Part shown: piece by piece, positions 1 to 8,893 of the stretch
Numbering within the stretch: position 1 is the first letter of the stretch
Layout: each line of letters opens with the position of its first letter
Assembly: GCA_005808475.1 (NCBI GenBank)
Contig: SYLY01000020.1
Span: 20,573 to 84,572, forward strand
Length of the DNA: 64,000 bases
Reading direction: 5' to 3'
Source of the DNA: Acidobacteriota bacterium
GTDB taxonomy: Bacteria; Acidobacteriota; Terriglobia; Bryobacterales; Bryobacteraceae
Notes under the pieces: model-generated
Database searches by the model: none
What the model was told of the DNA's origin: nothing
Seen by the model: only the letters and a program-made list of their open reading frames with translations
Position numbers and translations under genes: made by a program

Positions 1-1305
1 GATTTTGCAGTAGAGCGGATCGATGCCGTGGCAGCGGAAGAGCGCAGGGTCGACGGTCATGGTCGACTTGGCGCCGATCAGAATCAATACGCGTCCGCAT
101 TCCAGCACCGCGGACGCGCCCATCGACTGCTCGATTCCCGGATTGTATCCACGCGCGCGCGGCGTCCAGCGCCCGTCGGAAAGCATCCGCACGCGGCCGG
201 TGACGCGCACCGGCTTGGAGTTTTTGAGATCGAACTTGCCGCCCACCGGAAGGGTGACCGTCGCTCCAACGCCCGCCGCGCGCAGGGTCTCCACGGCTTC
301 GGGATCGACGACGAAGATAGCGGCCGCGCCATCCAACGGCGCTTTGACGAGGTATTTCAGGACTCCGGTGGAATCACCGGGCGAGCCCGATCCGGTGGAG
401 TCGGAGGATTCGGCCAAAACGACCGGCCCTTCCTTGGCGGCGATCGCCTCGCGAATCGCGTCCTGCACGGGCACGAGGTCGGCGTCGAAGTCGCGGCGCG
501 TGTCCCATAGCTTCTGCGCGAGCGCGCGCGCGTGACGGTCCGCCGCGGACGCGTCGCCATCGGTAACGGCGACCACGGCTCCGCCCATCTCATGGATATC
601 CATCCAGGGCTGCACGGTGAAGACCGAGATCCACTCGGCCTGTCCGCGCGCTTCGATCTCCCCGGCGCGCCGTACGAGCCGGGCCATCGGACCCTTGCTT
701 GTGGACGCGTTCTCCGCCGGAACGATCAGCGGGACTTTCCGCCATCGCATGGCGGGCTTGCACTTCCCGTCGAGCATCCGGGCGGCGATCGAGGCCGCCT
801 TGCTTCCCACCTCGAACATGTCGACATGCGGATAGGTGTGGTAGCCGAGAATCGCATCGGCGCCTTCGACCATCGCCGCGGTGACGTTGGCGTGGAGATC
901 GAGCGTGACCACGATGGGAACGAGCGGCCCCAGAAGGCGGCGGGCCAAGCCGATCGTGTGGCCTTCGACGTCATCCTCCCCCTCCGCCGTCTGCGCGCCG
1001 TGCATCGCCAGCAGCAACGCTTCCGGTTTGGGGATCGACGAAAGCGCGTCGCCGAACTCCCGGGATAGGCGTTCGAAATCGGGGCGAACCAGCCGCCCCG
1101 CGGTGATCGCCCACGCCGCGCAAACGGGCGCGATCTCCCGTTTGCGCCGGCGCAAGACATCGATGAAGCCGCCCATTTCGGTGAGCTTCCCCGCGTGCCG
1201 GTCCAGCGCGGCTTGGCCGAACACCGGATCGAAATCGTCGTAGCGCGTCTTGACCGGAGAGAACGTGTTGCTCTCCTGCATGATGGACGCGATCGCAATC
1301 GCCAC
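1..1305 (-). CDS. M81 family metallopeptidase (MlrC-like), C-terminus cut by window edge
   Basis: This reading frame stays open from a GTG at 1305 to the left window edge, so the last residues are missing (435 codons present; MlrC-type proteins are usually near 480-500). MlrC is a zinc metalloprotease first known from microcystin-linear-peptide breakdown; most family members have unknown substrates. Family signatures are visible: IMQESNTFSP at the N-terminus, MHGAQTAEGEDDVEG, VTLDLHANVT with the DLHAN metal-site motif, GYHTYPHVD, and in the C-terminal part ESSDSTGSGSPGDST followed by FRCHGIDPLYCK. The GTG lies 6 nt after the EF-G stop codon on the same strand, so the two are probably cotranscribed. 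No signal peptide is seen. Confidence 0.88.
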   Translation of the reverse strand, partial: MAIAIASIMQESNTFSPVKTRYDDFDPVFGQAALDRHAGKLTEMGGFIDVLRRRKREIAPVCAAWAITAGRLVRPDFERLSREFGDALSSIPKPEALLLAMHGAQTAEGEDDVEGHTIGLARRLLGPLVPIVVTLDLHANVTAAMVEGADAILGYHTYPHVDMFEVGSKAASIAARMLDGKCKPAMRWRKVPLIVPAENASTSKGPMARLVRRAGEIEARGQAEWISVFTVQPWMDIHEMGGAVVAVTDGDASAADRHARALAQKLWDTRRDFDADLVPVQDAIREAIAAKEGPVVLAESSDSTGSGSPGDSTGVLKYLVKAPLDGAAAIFVVDPEAVETLRAAGVGATVTLPVGGKFDLKNSKPVRVTGRVRMLSDGRWTPRARGYNPGIEQSMGASAVLECGRVLILIGAKSTMTVDPALFRCHGIDPLYCKI

Positions 1306-1311
1306 GAAGTG

Positions 1312-3408
1312 TTACTCCTCTTCTTCTTCTTCGCCCGATCGCGCGGCCTTCGCGGCGGCGACGATTTTCTCCGATTGCGGCGAAGGCACGAAATCGTAGT
1401 GCGAGAACTCCATGCTGAAACTGGCGCGGCCCTGGGTCATGGAGATGAGGTCGTTTTGATACGACAGCATCTCCGACATCGGCACCTGCGCCTTGATGAT
1501 CTGCGTGGCTCCCTTGGTGTCCATGCCGCTGACGCGCCCGCGGCGTCCGTTGAAGTCGCCCATGAGATCGCCGGCGTAGTCCACCGGCGCCTGGACCTCC
1601 ACGTTCATGATGGGCTCGAGCAGCGCGGGCTTGGCGGCCTCCATGGCCAGCTTGAACGCCTTGCGTCCCGCGGTCTTGAACGACAGTTCGTTCGAGTCGA
1701 CGTCGTGGTAAGAGCCGTCGTAAAGCGTGACGCGGAAGTCGACGACGGGGAAACCCGCCATATAGCCGCGCTCGGCCGCCTCGATGATTCCCTTTTCAAC
1801 GGCGGGAATGTACTGCCTCGGGATGGCGCCGCCGAACACCTCGTTGACGAACTCGAACTTGCCGCCGCGAGCCAGCGGCGACACGCGGATCCGGCAATCG
1901 CCGAACTGGCCGTGTCCGCCGGTCTGTTTCTTATGGCGGCCATGCACGTCGGCGCTGCCGCGAATCGTCTCCCGGTAGGGAATCTTCGGCGCGTGGAGCT
2001 CGACGTCCACATGATAACGCTTCTTCAATTTCGAACAGACGATCTCGACATGCTGCTGGCCCGATCCCGCCAGCAGGAACTCCTTGGTCTGCGCGTCGCG
2101 GTAGAAGCGCAGCGACTGGTCTTCCTCGAGGATTCGATGAATGCCGTTGCCCATCTTGTCCTCGTCGTTGCGCGTCTTGGCCTGGATCGCGTAGGCGATG
2201 GATGGCTCGGGAAGCTGGACCGCGGGATAGGCGATCGGCGACGCCTTGTCGGCGATCGTGTCGCCGGTGAGAGTGTCCTTGAGCTTGGCGACCGCGCCGA
2301 TATCGCCCGCGCGAAGTTCCGTGACAGGCTGAATGGTCTTGCCGATCAGCGCGCCGATGTGGCTCAGCCGTTCGTCGGCTCCGGTGCGGACGTTGTTCAG
2401 ATGCGCGTCGTTCTTGACCACTCCGGAAATCACCTTGAAGTACGAGACCCGCCCCGCGAACGGGTCGGCGACCGTTTTCCACACGAAGGCCGAGGCCGGA
2501 CCGTCGTTGGAGATTTTCCGCTCGACATCCTGGCCGTTGAGCCGGCCCTTGACCGCTCCTCGCGCTCCGGGCTCCGGCATGTAGTCGGCGAGGAAATCGA
2601 GCACACGATCGGTTCCGATGTTGTTCGACGAGCACGCGCACAGTACCGGGAAGATCCGGCCATCGCGCAATCCGGCGAGCAAGCCATCGCGGATGTGTTC
2701 GACCGGGAGCGTGCCTTGCTCGAAGAATTCCTCCAACAACTTGTCGTCGCCTTCCGCGGCGAGTTCCACCAGGGATTCGTGGGCCGTTTGAGCCGCGTCC
2801 GCCAAGGCGGGCGGAATGTCGATCTCTTTGCCTTTGCCGTCGCCGCCAGGGGTGTAGGTGTAGGCCTTCATGCCGACCAGGTCGACGACGCCTTTGAATT
2901 CGCGCTCGGCGCCGATGGGCAGTTGGATGGCGACCGCGGTGCGTCCGAAAGCGTTTTGTATCGATTCCATCACGCGGTCGAAGTCCGAGCGTTCACGGTC
3001 CAGCTTGTTGACCACGACCGCGCGGGGCAGGCCGCATTCGGCCGCGAGCGCCCACGTCTTTTCGGTCTGCACTTCGACGCCTGCGACGCCGTCGACGACC
3101 GCCACGACGGAGTCCGCGGCCACGAGCGCCTGCTTCACGTCGTTGGTGAAGATGTTGAAGCCGGGCGTGTCGATGAGGTTGATCTTGTTCCTCTTCCATT
3201 CGACGCTTGCCACGGCGGAGGCGATCGTTATCTTTCGCGCCACCTCTTCTTCGTCGAAGTCCGTTGGGGTGTTGCCCTCGTCGACCCGGGTCAACCGGTT
3301 GGTGGCGCCGCTGGTAAACGCGGACGCCGCCGTGAGGGACGTCTTGCCGCTATTCAAGTGACCGACCAGGGCCACATTGCGGATATCCTTGCCGTCGTAG
3401 ACCTTCAC
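1312..3408 (-). CDS. elongation factor G-like translational GTPase (EF-G2/FusA2 type)
   Basis: A 698-residue, full-length EF-G paralogue. The G domain has P-loop GHLNSGKT (16-23), DTPG (80-83) and NKLD (134-137), followed by domain II, III, IV and V sequence. EF-Gs catalyse ribosomal translocation or ribosome recycling. The P-loop GHLNSGKT (not GHIDAGKT) and the switch II DTPGF, with Phe84 where canonical EF-G has the GTPase His, place it among divergent EF-G2-like proteins rather than the main fusA. The C-terminus ends in six glutamates. Start is GTG at 3408, with a GGGAG ribosome-binding site 8 nt upstream. No S12/S7/EF-Tu neighbours are present, which also argues against the str-operon fusA. 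Confidence 0.9.
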   Translation of the reverse strand: MKVYDGKDIRNVALVGHLNSGKTSLTAASAFTSGATNRLTRVDEGNTPTDFDEEEVARKITIASAVASVEWKRNKINLIDTPGFNIFTNDVKQALVAADSVVAVVDGVAGVEVQTEKTWALAAECGLPRAVVVNKLDRERSDFDRVMESIQNAFGRTAVAIQLPIGAEREFKGVVDLVGMKAYTYTPGGDGKGKEIDIPPALADAAQTAHESLVELAAEGDDKLLEEFFEQGTLPVEHIRDGLLAGLRDGRIFPVLCACSSNNIGTDRVLDFLADYMPEPGARGAVKGRLNGQDVERKISNDGPASAFVWKTVADPFAGRVSYFKVISGVVKNDAHLNNVRTGADERLSHIGALIGKTIQPVTELRAGDIGAVAKLKDTLTGDTIADKASPIAYPAVQLPEPSIAYAIQAKTRNDEDKMGNGIHRILEEDQSLRFYRDAQTKEFLLAGSGQQHVEIVCSKLKKRYHVDVELHAPKIPYRETIRGSADVHGRHKKQTGGHGQFGDCRIRVSPLARGGKFEFVNEVFGGAIPRQYIPAVEKGIIEAAERGYMAGFPVVDFRVTLYDGSYHDVDSNELSFKTAGRKAFKLAMEAAKPALLEPIMNVEVQAPVDYAGDLMGDFNGRRGRVSGMDTKGATQIIKAQVPMSEMLSYQNDLISMTQGRASFSMEFSHYDFVPSPQSEKIVAAAKAARSGEEEEEE

Positions 3409-3631
3409 TTGGAACGCTCCCGAGAGTTACGCTTTCATGACGAAAACGGAATCAGATCGCCAATCCTATCACAACTTCCGGAGATCCCAGCCGGCGTGGG
3501 CGAGCGGGGAAACCCAGCGCGGAGGCCCGTGGGAAATTCCGGGGGATCGCGGCCGCGTTCCGGCGGCGGTTTCCATCGCGCGGGGATAGGAAAGACCGCA
3601 TTCGGCATGGCGCCGGACGGCGCAGGCGCGC

Positions 3632-3637
3632 CATAAT
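3632..3637 (+). promoter_or_regulatory. -10 box (CATAAT) 6 nt before a start: probable leaderless promoter
   Basis: CATAAT ends 6 nt before the ATG at 3644 and there is no Shine-Dalgarno sequence. Transcription would begin at about the start codon. Same geometry as several other genes here. Confidence 0.5.
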
Positions 3638-3643
3638 CAACGG

Positions 3644-5236
3644 ATGCGAGCTACGACCGCCTTTTGCCTGTTTTCCGCCGTTGCGTCCGCGCAAGGCACA
3701 TGGGAGGTACGTGCACCCTATCCACTTTCGGTGACGGAGGTTTCGGGCGCGGCGGTCTCCGGGCGGATCCACATGTTGTGCGGGTTGAGCGCTACCGGCG
3801 GGACGAATCGGATGTTCGTCTACGCGGCCGCGGAGGACCGGTGGACGGAGGGGCCGCCCGTACCCGTGGCTGGCGGACTCGACCATTGCAACGTGGCGTC
3901 GTTGAATGGGAAGTTGTACCTGCTCGGCGCGCTGCGGTTCGGAACCGCGTTCGTGCTCGGCGAGACATGGATGTTCGACCCGGCGGCTGATCGATGGGAG
4001 CGCGTGGGCCAGATGCCGACGCCGCGCGGAGCGTCGGGTGTCGCGGTGGTGAATGGGCGGATCGTGGTGGCGGGTGGAGTGGCGGGCGGCGTGGCGGTCG
4101 CGACGGTGGAGGCGTTCGATCCGGAGAGCGGCGCGTGGTCGCGGCTGGCGGACATGCCCACGGCTCGCGACCACCTGACGGCGCAGAGTGTGAGCGGCAA
4201 ATTCTACGCCATTGCCGGGCGCAACGGCGAACGCCAGATCCCGGCCACGGAAGAGTACGATCCGGAGTCGAACATCTGGCGGGCGCGCGCTCCGATTCCG
4301 GTGGCGCGAGGCGGCCTCGGCAGCGGAGCGGTGCATGGCAAGATCGTGGTGTTCGGCGGCGAGGGACCGAGTCCCCGCCCGGAGGGCACTTACGCGGACA
4401 ATCACGAGTACGATCCCGTGTCCGACCGGTGGCGCGCCCTCACGCCGATGGTGACTCCGCGCCACGGAATCCAGGGTGTGGTCCTGGACAACCGCATATT
4501 TGTGGCCGCCGGCGGCCGGCGCGCCGGCGCGGATTTTTCCGACCGGCACGAAGTCTTCCATGTTGTGGGCGAGGGTGCGCCCCGCGTGGATGGGGCCGTG
4601 CGCAACGCGGCGAGCTTCGAGGCGGTGGTCGCGCCGGGGATGATCGCGTCGCTGTTCGGCGACAATCTGTCGTTCGGTTTGCAGGCGGCGGTTGCGGGAC
4701 CGCTTCCCGAGCGCCTGAACGGTGTCACGGTGCAGGTGGGTGGGCTTCCAGCGCCCCTGTTCTTCGTGTCGCCGCAGCAGGTGAACTTTTTGATTCCGGC
4801 GGGCGCCGCCATTGGGCAGTCGCGGGTGCAGTTGACCAACGCGGGCGTGCTGGCGGGACCGTATCCGTTGCAGATCGCCGCCGCCGCGCCAGGCATCTTT
4901 GCGTTCGGTCAACGTGGAGATGGCCAGGGCGCGATCCTGGTGGCGGGCACCGGACTTCTGGCGCGCGTGACACGGGACGCTTTTTCGCGGGCGCCCACGC
5001 CGGGCGAGGCTGTGGAGATTTACGGGACCGGTTACGGCGCGGGGGCGACAGTCACCATCGGCGGCATTGAGGCGCAGGTTCTGTTTTCAGGACCCGCGCC
5101 TGGCTTTCCCGGACTGGCGCAGTTGAATGCGGTGGTCCCGAGGGACGTTGCGGTGGGCACGGCGATTTCCGTCCGCATCCGGGCGGGAGGAGTGCTATCG
5201 AACATCGTGACAATGGGAATCGCGCCGGCGCCATAG
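3644..5236 (+). CDS. secreted Kelch-repeat protein with C-terminal TIGR03437-type domain
   Basis: A 530-residue protein with a signal peptide (about residues 1-17, ending ASAQG). Residues about 20-300 hold five or six Kelch blades of a beta-propeller; recurring elements are W...APIPVARGG, PTPRGASGVAVVNGRIVVAGG and EYDPVSDRWR. Residues about 310-528 match the TIGR03437 family, known mainly from Solibacter relatives: APGMIASLFGDNLS, LNGVTVQVGG, PLFFVSPQQVNFLIP and VEIYGTGYG. The family function is unknown; an extracellular adhesion or sugar-binding role is only a guess. It is transcribed away from the EF-G gene and convergent with TonB receptor 1. The 235-bp gap before it shows no other gene. 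Confidence 0.88.
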   Translation: MRATTAFCLFSAVASAQGTWEVRAPYPLSVTEVSGAAVSGRIHMLCGLSATGGTNRMFVYAAAEDRWTEGPPVPVAGGLDHCNVASLNGKLYLLGALRFGTAFVLGETWMFDPAADRWERVGQMPTPRGASGVAVVNGRIVVAGGVAGGVAVATVEAFDPESGAWSRLADMPTARDHLTAQSVSGKFYAIAGRNGERQIPATEEYDPESNIWRARAPIPVARGGLGSGAVHGKIVVFGGEGPSPRPEGTYADNHEYDPVSDRWRALTPMVTPRHGIQGVVLDNRIFVAAGGRRAGADFSDRHEVFHVVGEGAPRVDGAVRNAASFEAVVAPGMIASLFGDNLSFGLQAAVAGPLPERLNGVTVQVGGLPAPLFFVSPQQVNFLIPAGAAIGQSRVQLTNAGVLAGPYPLQIAAAAPGIFAFGQRGDGQGAILVAGTGLLARVTRDAFSRAPTPGEAVEIYGTGYGAGATVTIGGIEAQVLFSGPAPGFPGLAQLNAVVPRDVAVGTAISVRIRAGGVLSNIVTMGIAPAP

Positions 5237-5304
5237 CTCCCTGCCAACTGGCGCCGGCGGATCGCCGTGCGAGCGCCGCCCGCGGGGACAGCGCTCCGGC
5301 CGCG

Positions 5305-8300
5305 TTACCAGCTAACGCGCGCCGAGAACTGGATGATTCGGGGCTGGTTGGACTGGGTTGACAGGTCCTGGAGACCGGTTGTGGCGTTGGGGCCGCCATC
5401 GGTCGGATGGTTCGGCGCGTTGAAGAAGTCCGCGGTGAAGCGGAGTTGGGCTCTTTCTCCGAGCGCGAAATTCTTGAATAGGGAAACATCCAGGTTCCAG
5501 AAGCCGGGTCCGCGGAAGAACGAGCGCGCGTTGGGATTCACGGTGGCGCCGACCGGGGTTAGGCGCGTGGTTCCGTTGGACAGCGGCTGTGACAACCGGT
5601 TGTCGAGCCCCGGGCCGATGGGGCGCAGGACGCGGTTGGCTTGGCTGGCGGGAACCAATTCCTGCAGCTTCTGCTGGTCGACGTTGGTGGCGAGGGTGGG
5701 GTTGAAATCGCCTTTGAACCAGAGCCGTTGCGGCCGGCCCGCGAAGGTCATCAGCAGCCGTTGATCGCCGGTGAGCGTCGGGTCGCCGAACAGGTATTCG
5801 CCCGCGGTCACCGAGGACCAGAGGCCGCTGCGCCACTCCCCGATCGATGCGATCTGCCAGCCGCCGATGACGTGATTCAACGCGCCGCCCGCGCCCTGGG
5901 CGAACTTCTTACCCTTGCCGAACGGCAGATCGTAGACGGTGTTCCAGCGCACACGCTGCGCCGGGACGTTCACGGAGTTGTAGTACACCAGCCGCCGCAA
6001 CTGGTCGTAGGTCATGTTGGCTCCGCCGAGCATCAGCGCGTTCTCCGGAATTTCCGACACGCCGTTGGTCGCGTTGATTGCGCCGTTACCCGCCGAGAAC
6101 CCGCCTTCGTCGGTGGTCGTCAGAGAACGGGTGAAGACGTAGAACCACTGGAAGGCGAGCCCGTTCGAGTAGCGCCGCTCCAGTTCGGCCTGCACCGAGT
6201 GGTTGTTGGAGAAGCCCGTGTGATTGGCGGCTCGGAAGGCCCAATCCTTGTTCGGCCGCAGCAGGTCGCGATTGCCGGGCGGGTTCTGCTGGGTGCGGGC
6301 GACGTAGTTGAACTCCGCTTCCTGAGCATTGATGCTGAACCGCTGTTCGAGGTCGCGGCCCTGCGTTCCGACATAGGAGAGCCGCAACGCCGTGTTCTTC
6401 ATCATCTCGCGTTCGAGAGTGAAGTTGAACGACCGCGAGCGGCCATCGCGCCAGTCGCGGTGGTCCCAGGGCATCATCGACTGCGCGTTGACGGCGATCG
6501 GAACGACTCCTTGGGTGCTCACGGTCGCTTGGCCGACGAAGAATTCAGGACGCGGCGCCGTTCGCACGGCAAAGGTCGACGTGCCGTCGAGCGCGCCGAT
6601 CGGGTTGGTGAACCGCAGATTGAGCGGCGGGTTCGTGCGGGACGTTTGGAGAATCTGGGAAAGCGGCATGGTCCAGAAGTATTCGCCGTACCCGCCGCGG
6701 ACCACGAACTTGTCGGTCAGCCGGTATGCCAAGCCGATGCGGGGGCCGAAATTGTTGTTGTCGGCGGGCAGCAGATTCGTGGGAAGGCCGGCTTGATTGG
6801 CGGTCTTCCAGGTCATGCCGCGAGCCCGCCACGAGGCGGCGACCGACGGCGGAATCCCCTGCAGGTCCTCGATCTTGACGTCGCCGGGAGTGATGACCTC
6901 GAAGCCGCGACTGAAGTTCGCCAAGTCGACGTTGACGATGCGGTTGTACTTCTCCTTATAGACGGTCCATTTGTCCCATCTCATTCCCAGGTCGACCGTG
7001 AGCCGCTTGCTCACTTTCCAGGAATCCTGGACATAAAGGCCCATTTCCTGCTGCTCGAAGTAGAAGTAGCCGCGGTTGTACTGGTTCGAAAGGAACGTGG
7101 GCAGACCCAGCGCCATCGATGCCAGTCCGTCACCGGTGAATGGCCGGGCGGTGTCGCCTGCCGCGTCGTAGTTGGTCGTCCAGGCGTTGCCGAAGGTGTG
7201 CGAGCCCTGCGACTGCTGCAATTCCCGGATGTTGTTGTACTCGAGCCTGAGCTTGCCGCCGAACTTCAGCGTATGGGTGCCCTTGATCCAGGTGCCGTTG
7301 CTCTCGATGCCGTGCGCGGTGAGGCGCTCGTCCTTCTTGTTGTCGGCGTCCCAGCCAAAGTTGCCGCCGCCGATCGAGGGCCATCCGGATGCGCCGAAAG
7401 GATTCGGCAGACCGAGCTGTTTGGGCCAATCGGTGAAGTCGGCGAGCGTGCCGCCATTGTTGGCCGTGCGATGGCTCACCAGCAGGATGTCGTTGAATAG
7501 CGTTGGGGAGAACAGGTGGGTTTCGCGAATCGAGACCGAGTGGATCGGAACCGAACCGCGGCCGGTGCCGAATCCGTTGGTGACTTCCGGCCGGGGCGAT
7601 CCGAAACGGCCGCCCGCTTGCTCGTTGGTTCGAGTGGTTCGCGTGAATCGGGCCGAAAGCGAATCCTTGTCCGAGAAGCGGTGGTCGCCCTTCAACGTCA
7701 GCGAACCGGTATTCGTCTTGTTCGGGTAGTATTCGTCCATGTTGCCGCCGCCTTGATACGGGTTTATCGAATTGGTCGGCAAATGGGTGATGGACTCCAT
7801 CACACCAAAGAACGGGTGAATCCGGCTCCGTGGAATCACGTTGCCCGAGAACGGCTGCCTGCTGCCGTCCACTGCCGTGGTCAGCGGATCGAAGATATTG
7901 GTTTGACGTCCGGCCGTGTCGATGATGCGGGAGAAGTCGCCGCGCCACTGATCGGGTGTGGGCACGGTGTCGCGAATGAACGAAAGCTGACGGTCGCGGC
8001 TGCCTTCGAACGCGGCGAACCAAAACGACCGGTTGCGGCCGTCGTGGAGTTTGGGAATCCAAACCGGACCGCCCACTGAAATGCCGTACTCGTTGCGAAT
8101 CAGCTTGGCCGGAGTGTTGCCGTCCTGCCGCTGGCGCGCGCGCAGGCCGCCGTAGTTGTTGCGATGGGTCTCGAAGGCGGAGCCCCGAATCTGATTGGTT
8201 CCACTCTTGGTCACCATTTCGACGGTGGCTGGCCGCGAGTATTGGGCGCCGGAGCCGGTGGTCTCGATGCGGAATTCCTCGATCGTGTCGAGGCCTGGCT

Positions 8301-8892
8301 GCACGCGATTGATGCCGCCGCCGAAGCGGTCCACCAGAGACACGCCATCGAGCAGCATTTCCACCGAGCCGATCTTGAGGCCGTTCACGCGCGGATTTCC
8401 ACCGCCTTCCACGCCGGGCGTGAGGTTGAACAGATTGGTCACTTGGCGGCCATTCAGCGGAAGCTGGCGAATGCGAAGAGCATCCTTGACGTCTGAGATC
8501 GCCGAACCCTCGGTCGCGATCACCGGCGCCGCGCCGGATACCTCGACTACCGTGTCGACGCTGCCGACTTCCAGCGCGATGTTCACCACGGCGGTCTCGC
8601 CGACCTGGAGCGAGAACTTGCCGTTGAATCTTTTGAACCCGGCTCCTTCGGCGGCAAGTTGATAGGAGCCCGGCGGCAGACTGGGAATATAGTAAATGCC
8701 TTGCTCCGTCGTCTGGGACGTTCTGGCCAGACCCGTGGCCGTATTGAGCAGGTTCATCTTGACGTTGGGGATCATGGCGCCGGTGGGATCGGTGACAGTC
8801 CCCTTGACGACGCCGGTTCCGGTTTGGGCAGCCAATGGGATTGCCACGGCGAGCGCAAGCGCCGGAAGAAGAGATTTCGGTGAAGCGATCAA
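5305..8892 (-). CDS. Oar-like TonB-dependent outer-membrane receptor 1
   Basis: A 1195-residue outer-membrane receptor. It has a signal peptide (about 1-22, ...IPLAAQT), then a carboxypeptidase-regulatory-like beta-sandwich (about 25-110: GTVTDPTGAMIPNVKMNL, TTEQGIYYIPSLPPGSYQL). A plug domain follows (about 120-235: RQLPLNGRQVTNL, SVEMLLDGVSL, IEEFRIETTG), then a long beta-barrel ending in FSARVSW with a terminal aromatic, as expected for Bam-dependent assembly. Such receptors are abundant in Solibacteres and are thought to import large substrates; no substrate can be read from the sequence. The start is TTG at 8892, chosen because AGGAGG stands 6 nt upstream. The start is just past the end of the methyltransferase gene, so translation may be coupled. 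Confidence 0.92.
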   Translation of the reverse strand: MIASPKSLLPALALAVAIPLAAQTGTGVVKGTVTDPTGAMIPNVKMNLLNTATGLARTSQTTEQGIYYIPSLPPGSYQLAAEGAGFKRFNGKFSLQVGETAVVNIALEVGSVDTVVEVSGAAPVIATEGSAISDVKDALRIRQLPLNGRQVTNLFNLTPGVEGGGNPRVNGLKIGSVEMLLDGVSLVDRFGGGINRVQPGLDTIEEFRIETTGSGAQYSRPATVEMVTKSGTNQIRGSAFETHRNNYGGLRARQRQDGNTPAKLIRNEYGISVGGPVWIPKLHDGRNRSFWFAAFEGSRDRQLSFIRDTVPTPDQWRGDFSRIIDTAGRQTNIFDPLTTAVDGSRQPFSGNVIPRSRIHPFFGVMESITHLPTNSINPYQGGGNMDEYYPNKTNTGSLTLKGDHRFSDKDSLSARFTRTTRTNEQAGGRFGSPRPEVTNGFGTGRGSVPIHSVSIRETHLFSPTLFNDILLVSHRTANNGGTLADFTDWPKQLGLPNPFGASGWPSIGGGNFGWDADNKKDERLTAHGIESNGTWIKGTHTLKFGGKLRLEYNNIRELQQSQGSHTFGNAWTTNYDAAGDTARPFTGDGLASMALGLPTFLSNQYNRGYFYFEQQEMGLYVQDSWKVSKRLTVDLGMRWDKWTVYKEKYNRIVNVDLANFSRGFEVITPGDVKIEDLQGIPPSVAASWRARGMTWKTANQAGLPTNLLPADNNNFGPRIGLAYRLTDKFVVRGGYGEYFWTMPLSQILQTSRTNPPLNLRFTNPIGALDGTSTFAVRTAPRPEFFVGQATVSTQGVVPIAVNAQSMMPWDHRDWRDGRSRSFNFTLEREMMKNTALRLSYVGTQGRDLEQRFSINAQEAEFNYVARTQQNPPGNRDLLRPNKDWAFRAANHTGFSNNHSVQAELERRYSNGLAFQWFYVFTRSLTTTDEGGFSAGNGAINATNGVSEIPENALMLGGANMTYDQLRRLVYYNSVNVPAQRVRWNTVYDLPFGKGKKFAQGAGGALNHVIGGWQIASIGEWRSGLWSSVTAGEYLFGDPTLTGDQRLLMTFAGRPQRLWFKGDFNPTLATNVDQQKLQELVPASQANRVLRPIGPGLDNRLSQPLSNGTTRLTPVGATVNPNARSFFRGPGFWNLDVSLFKNFALGERAQLRFTADFFNAPNHPTDGGPNATTGLQDLSTQSNQPRIIQFSARVSW

Positions 8893-8893
8893 C

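Noticed and set aside
1195..3636. 813-residue plus-strand open frame
   Set aside because: It is exactly antisense to the EF-G gene, with composition typical of a mirrored GC-rich gene and no recognisable domain; EF-G motifs are unmistakable on the other strand.
5641..7500. 619-residue plus-strand open frame
   Set aside because: Antisense shadow of TonB receptor 1; no ribosome-binding site and no family motif.
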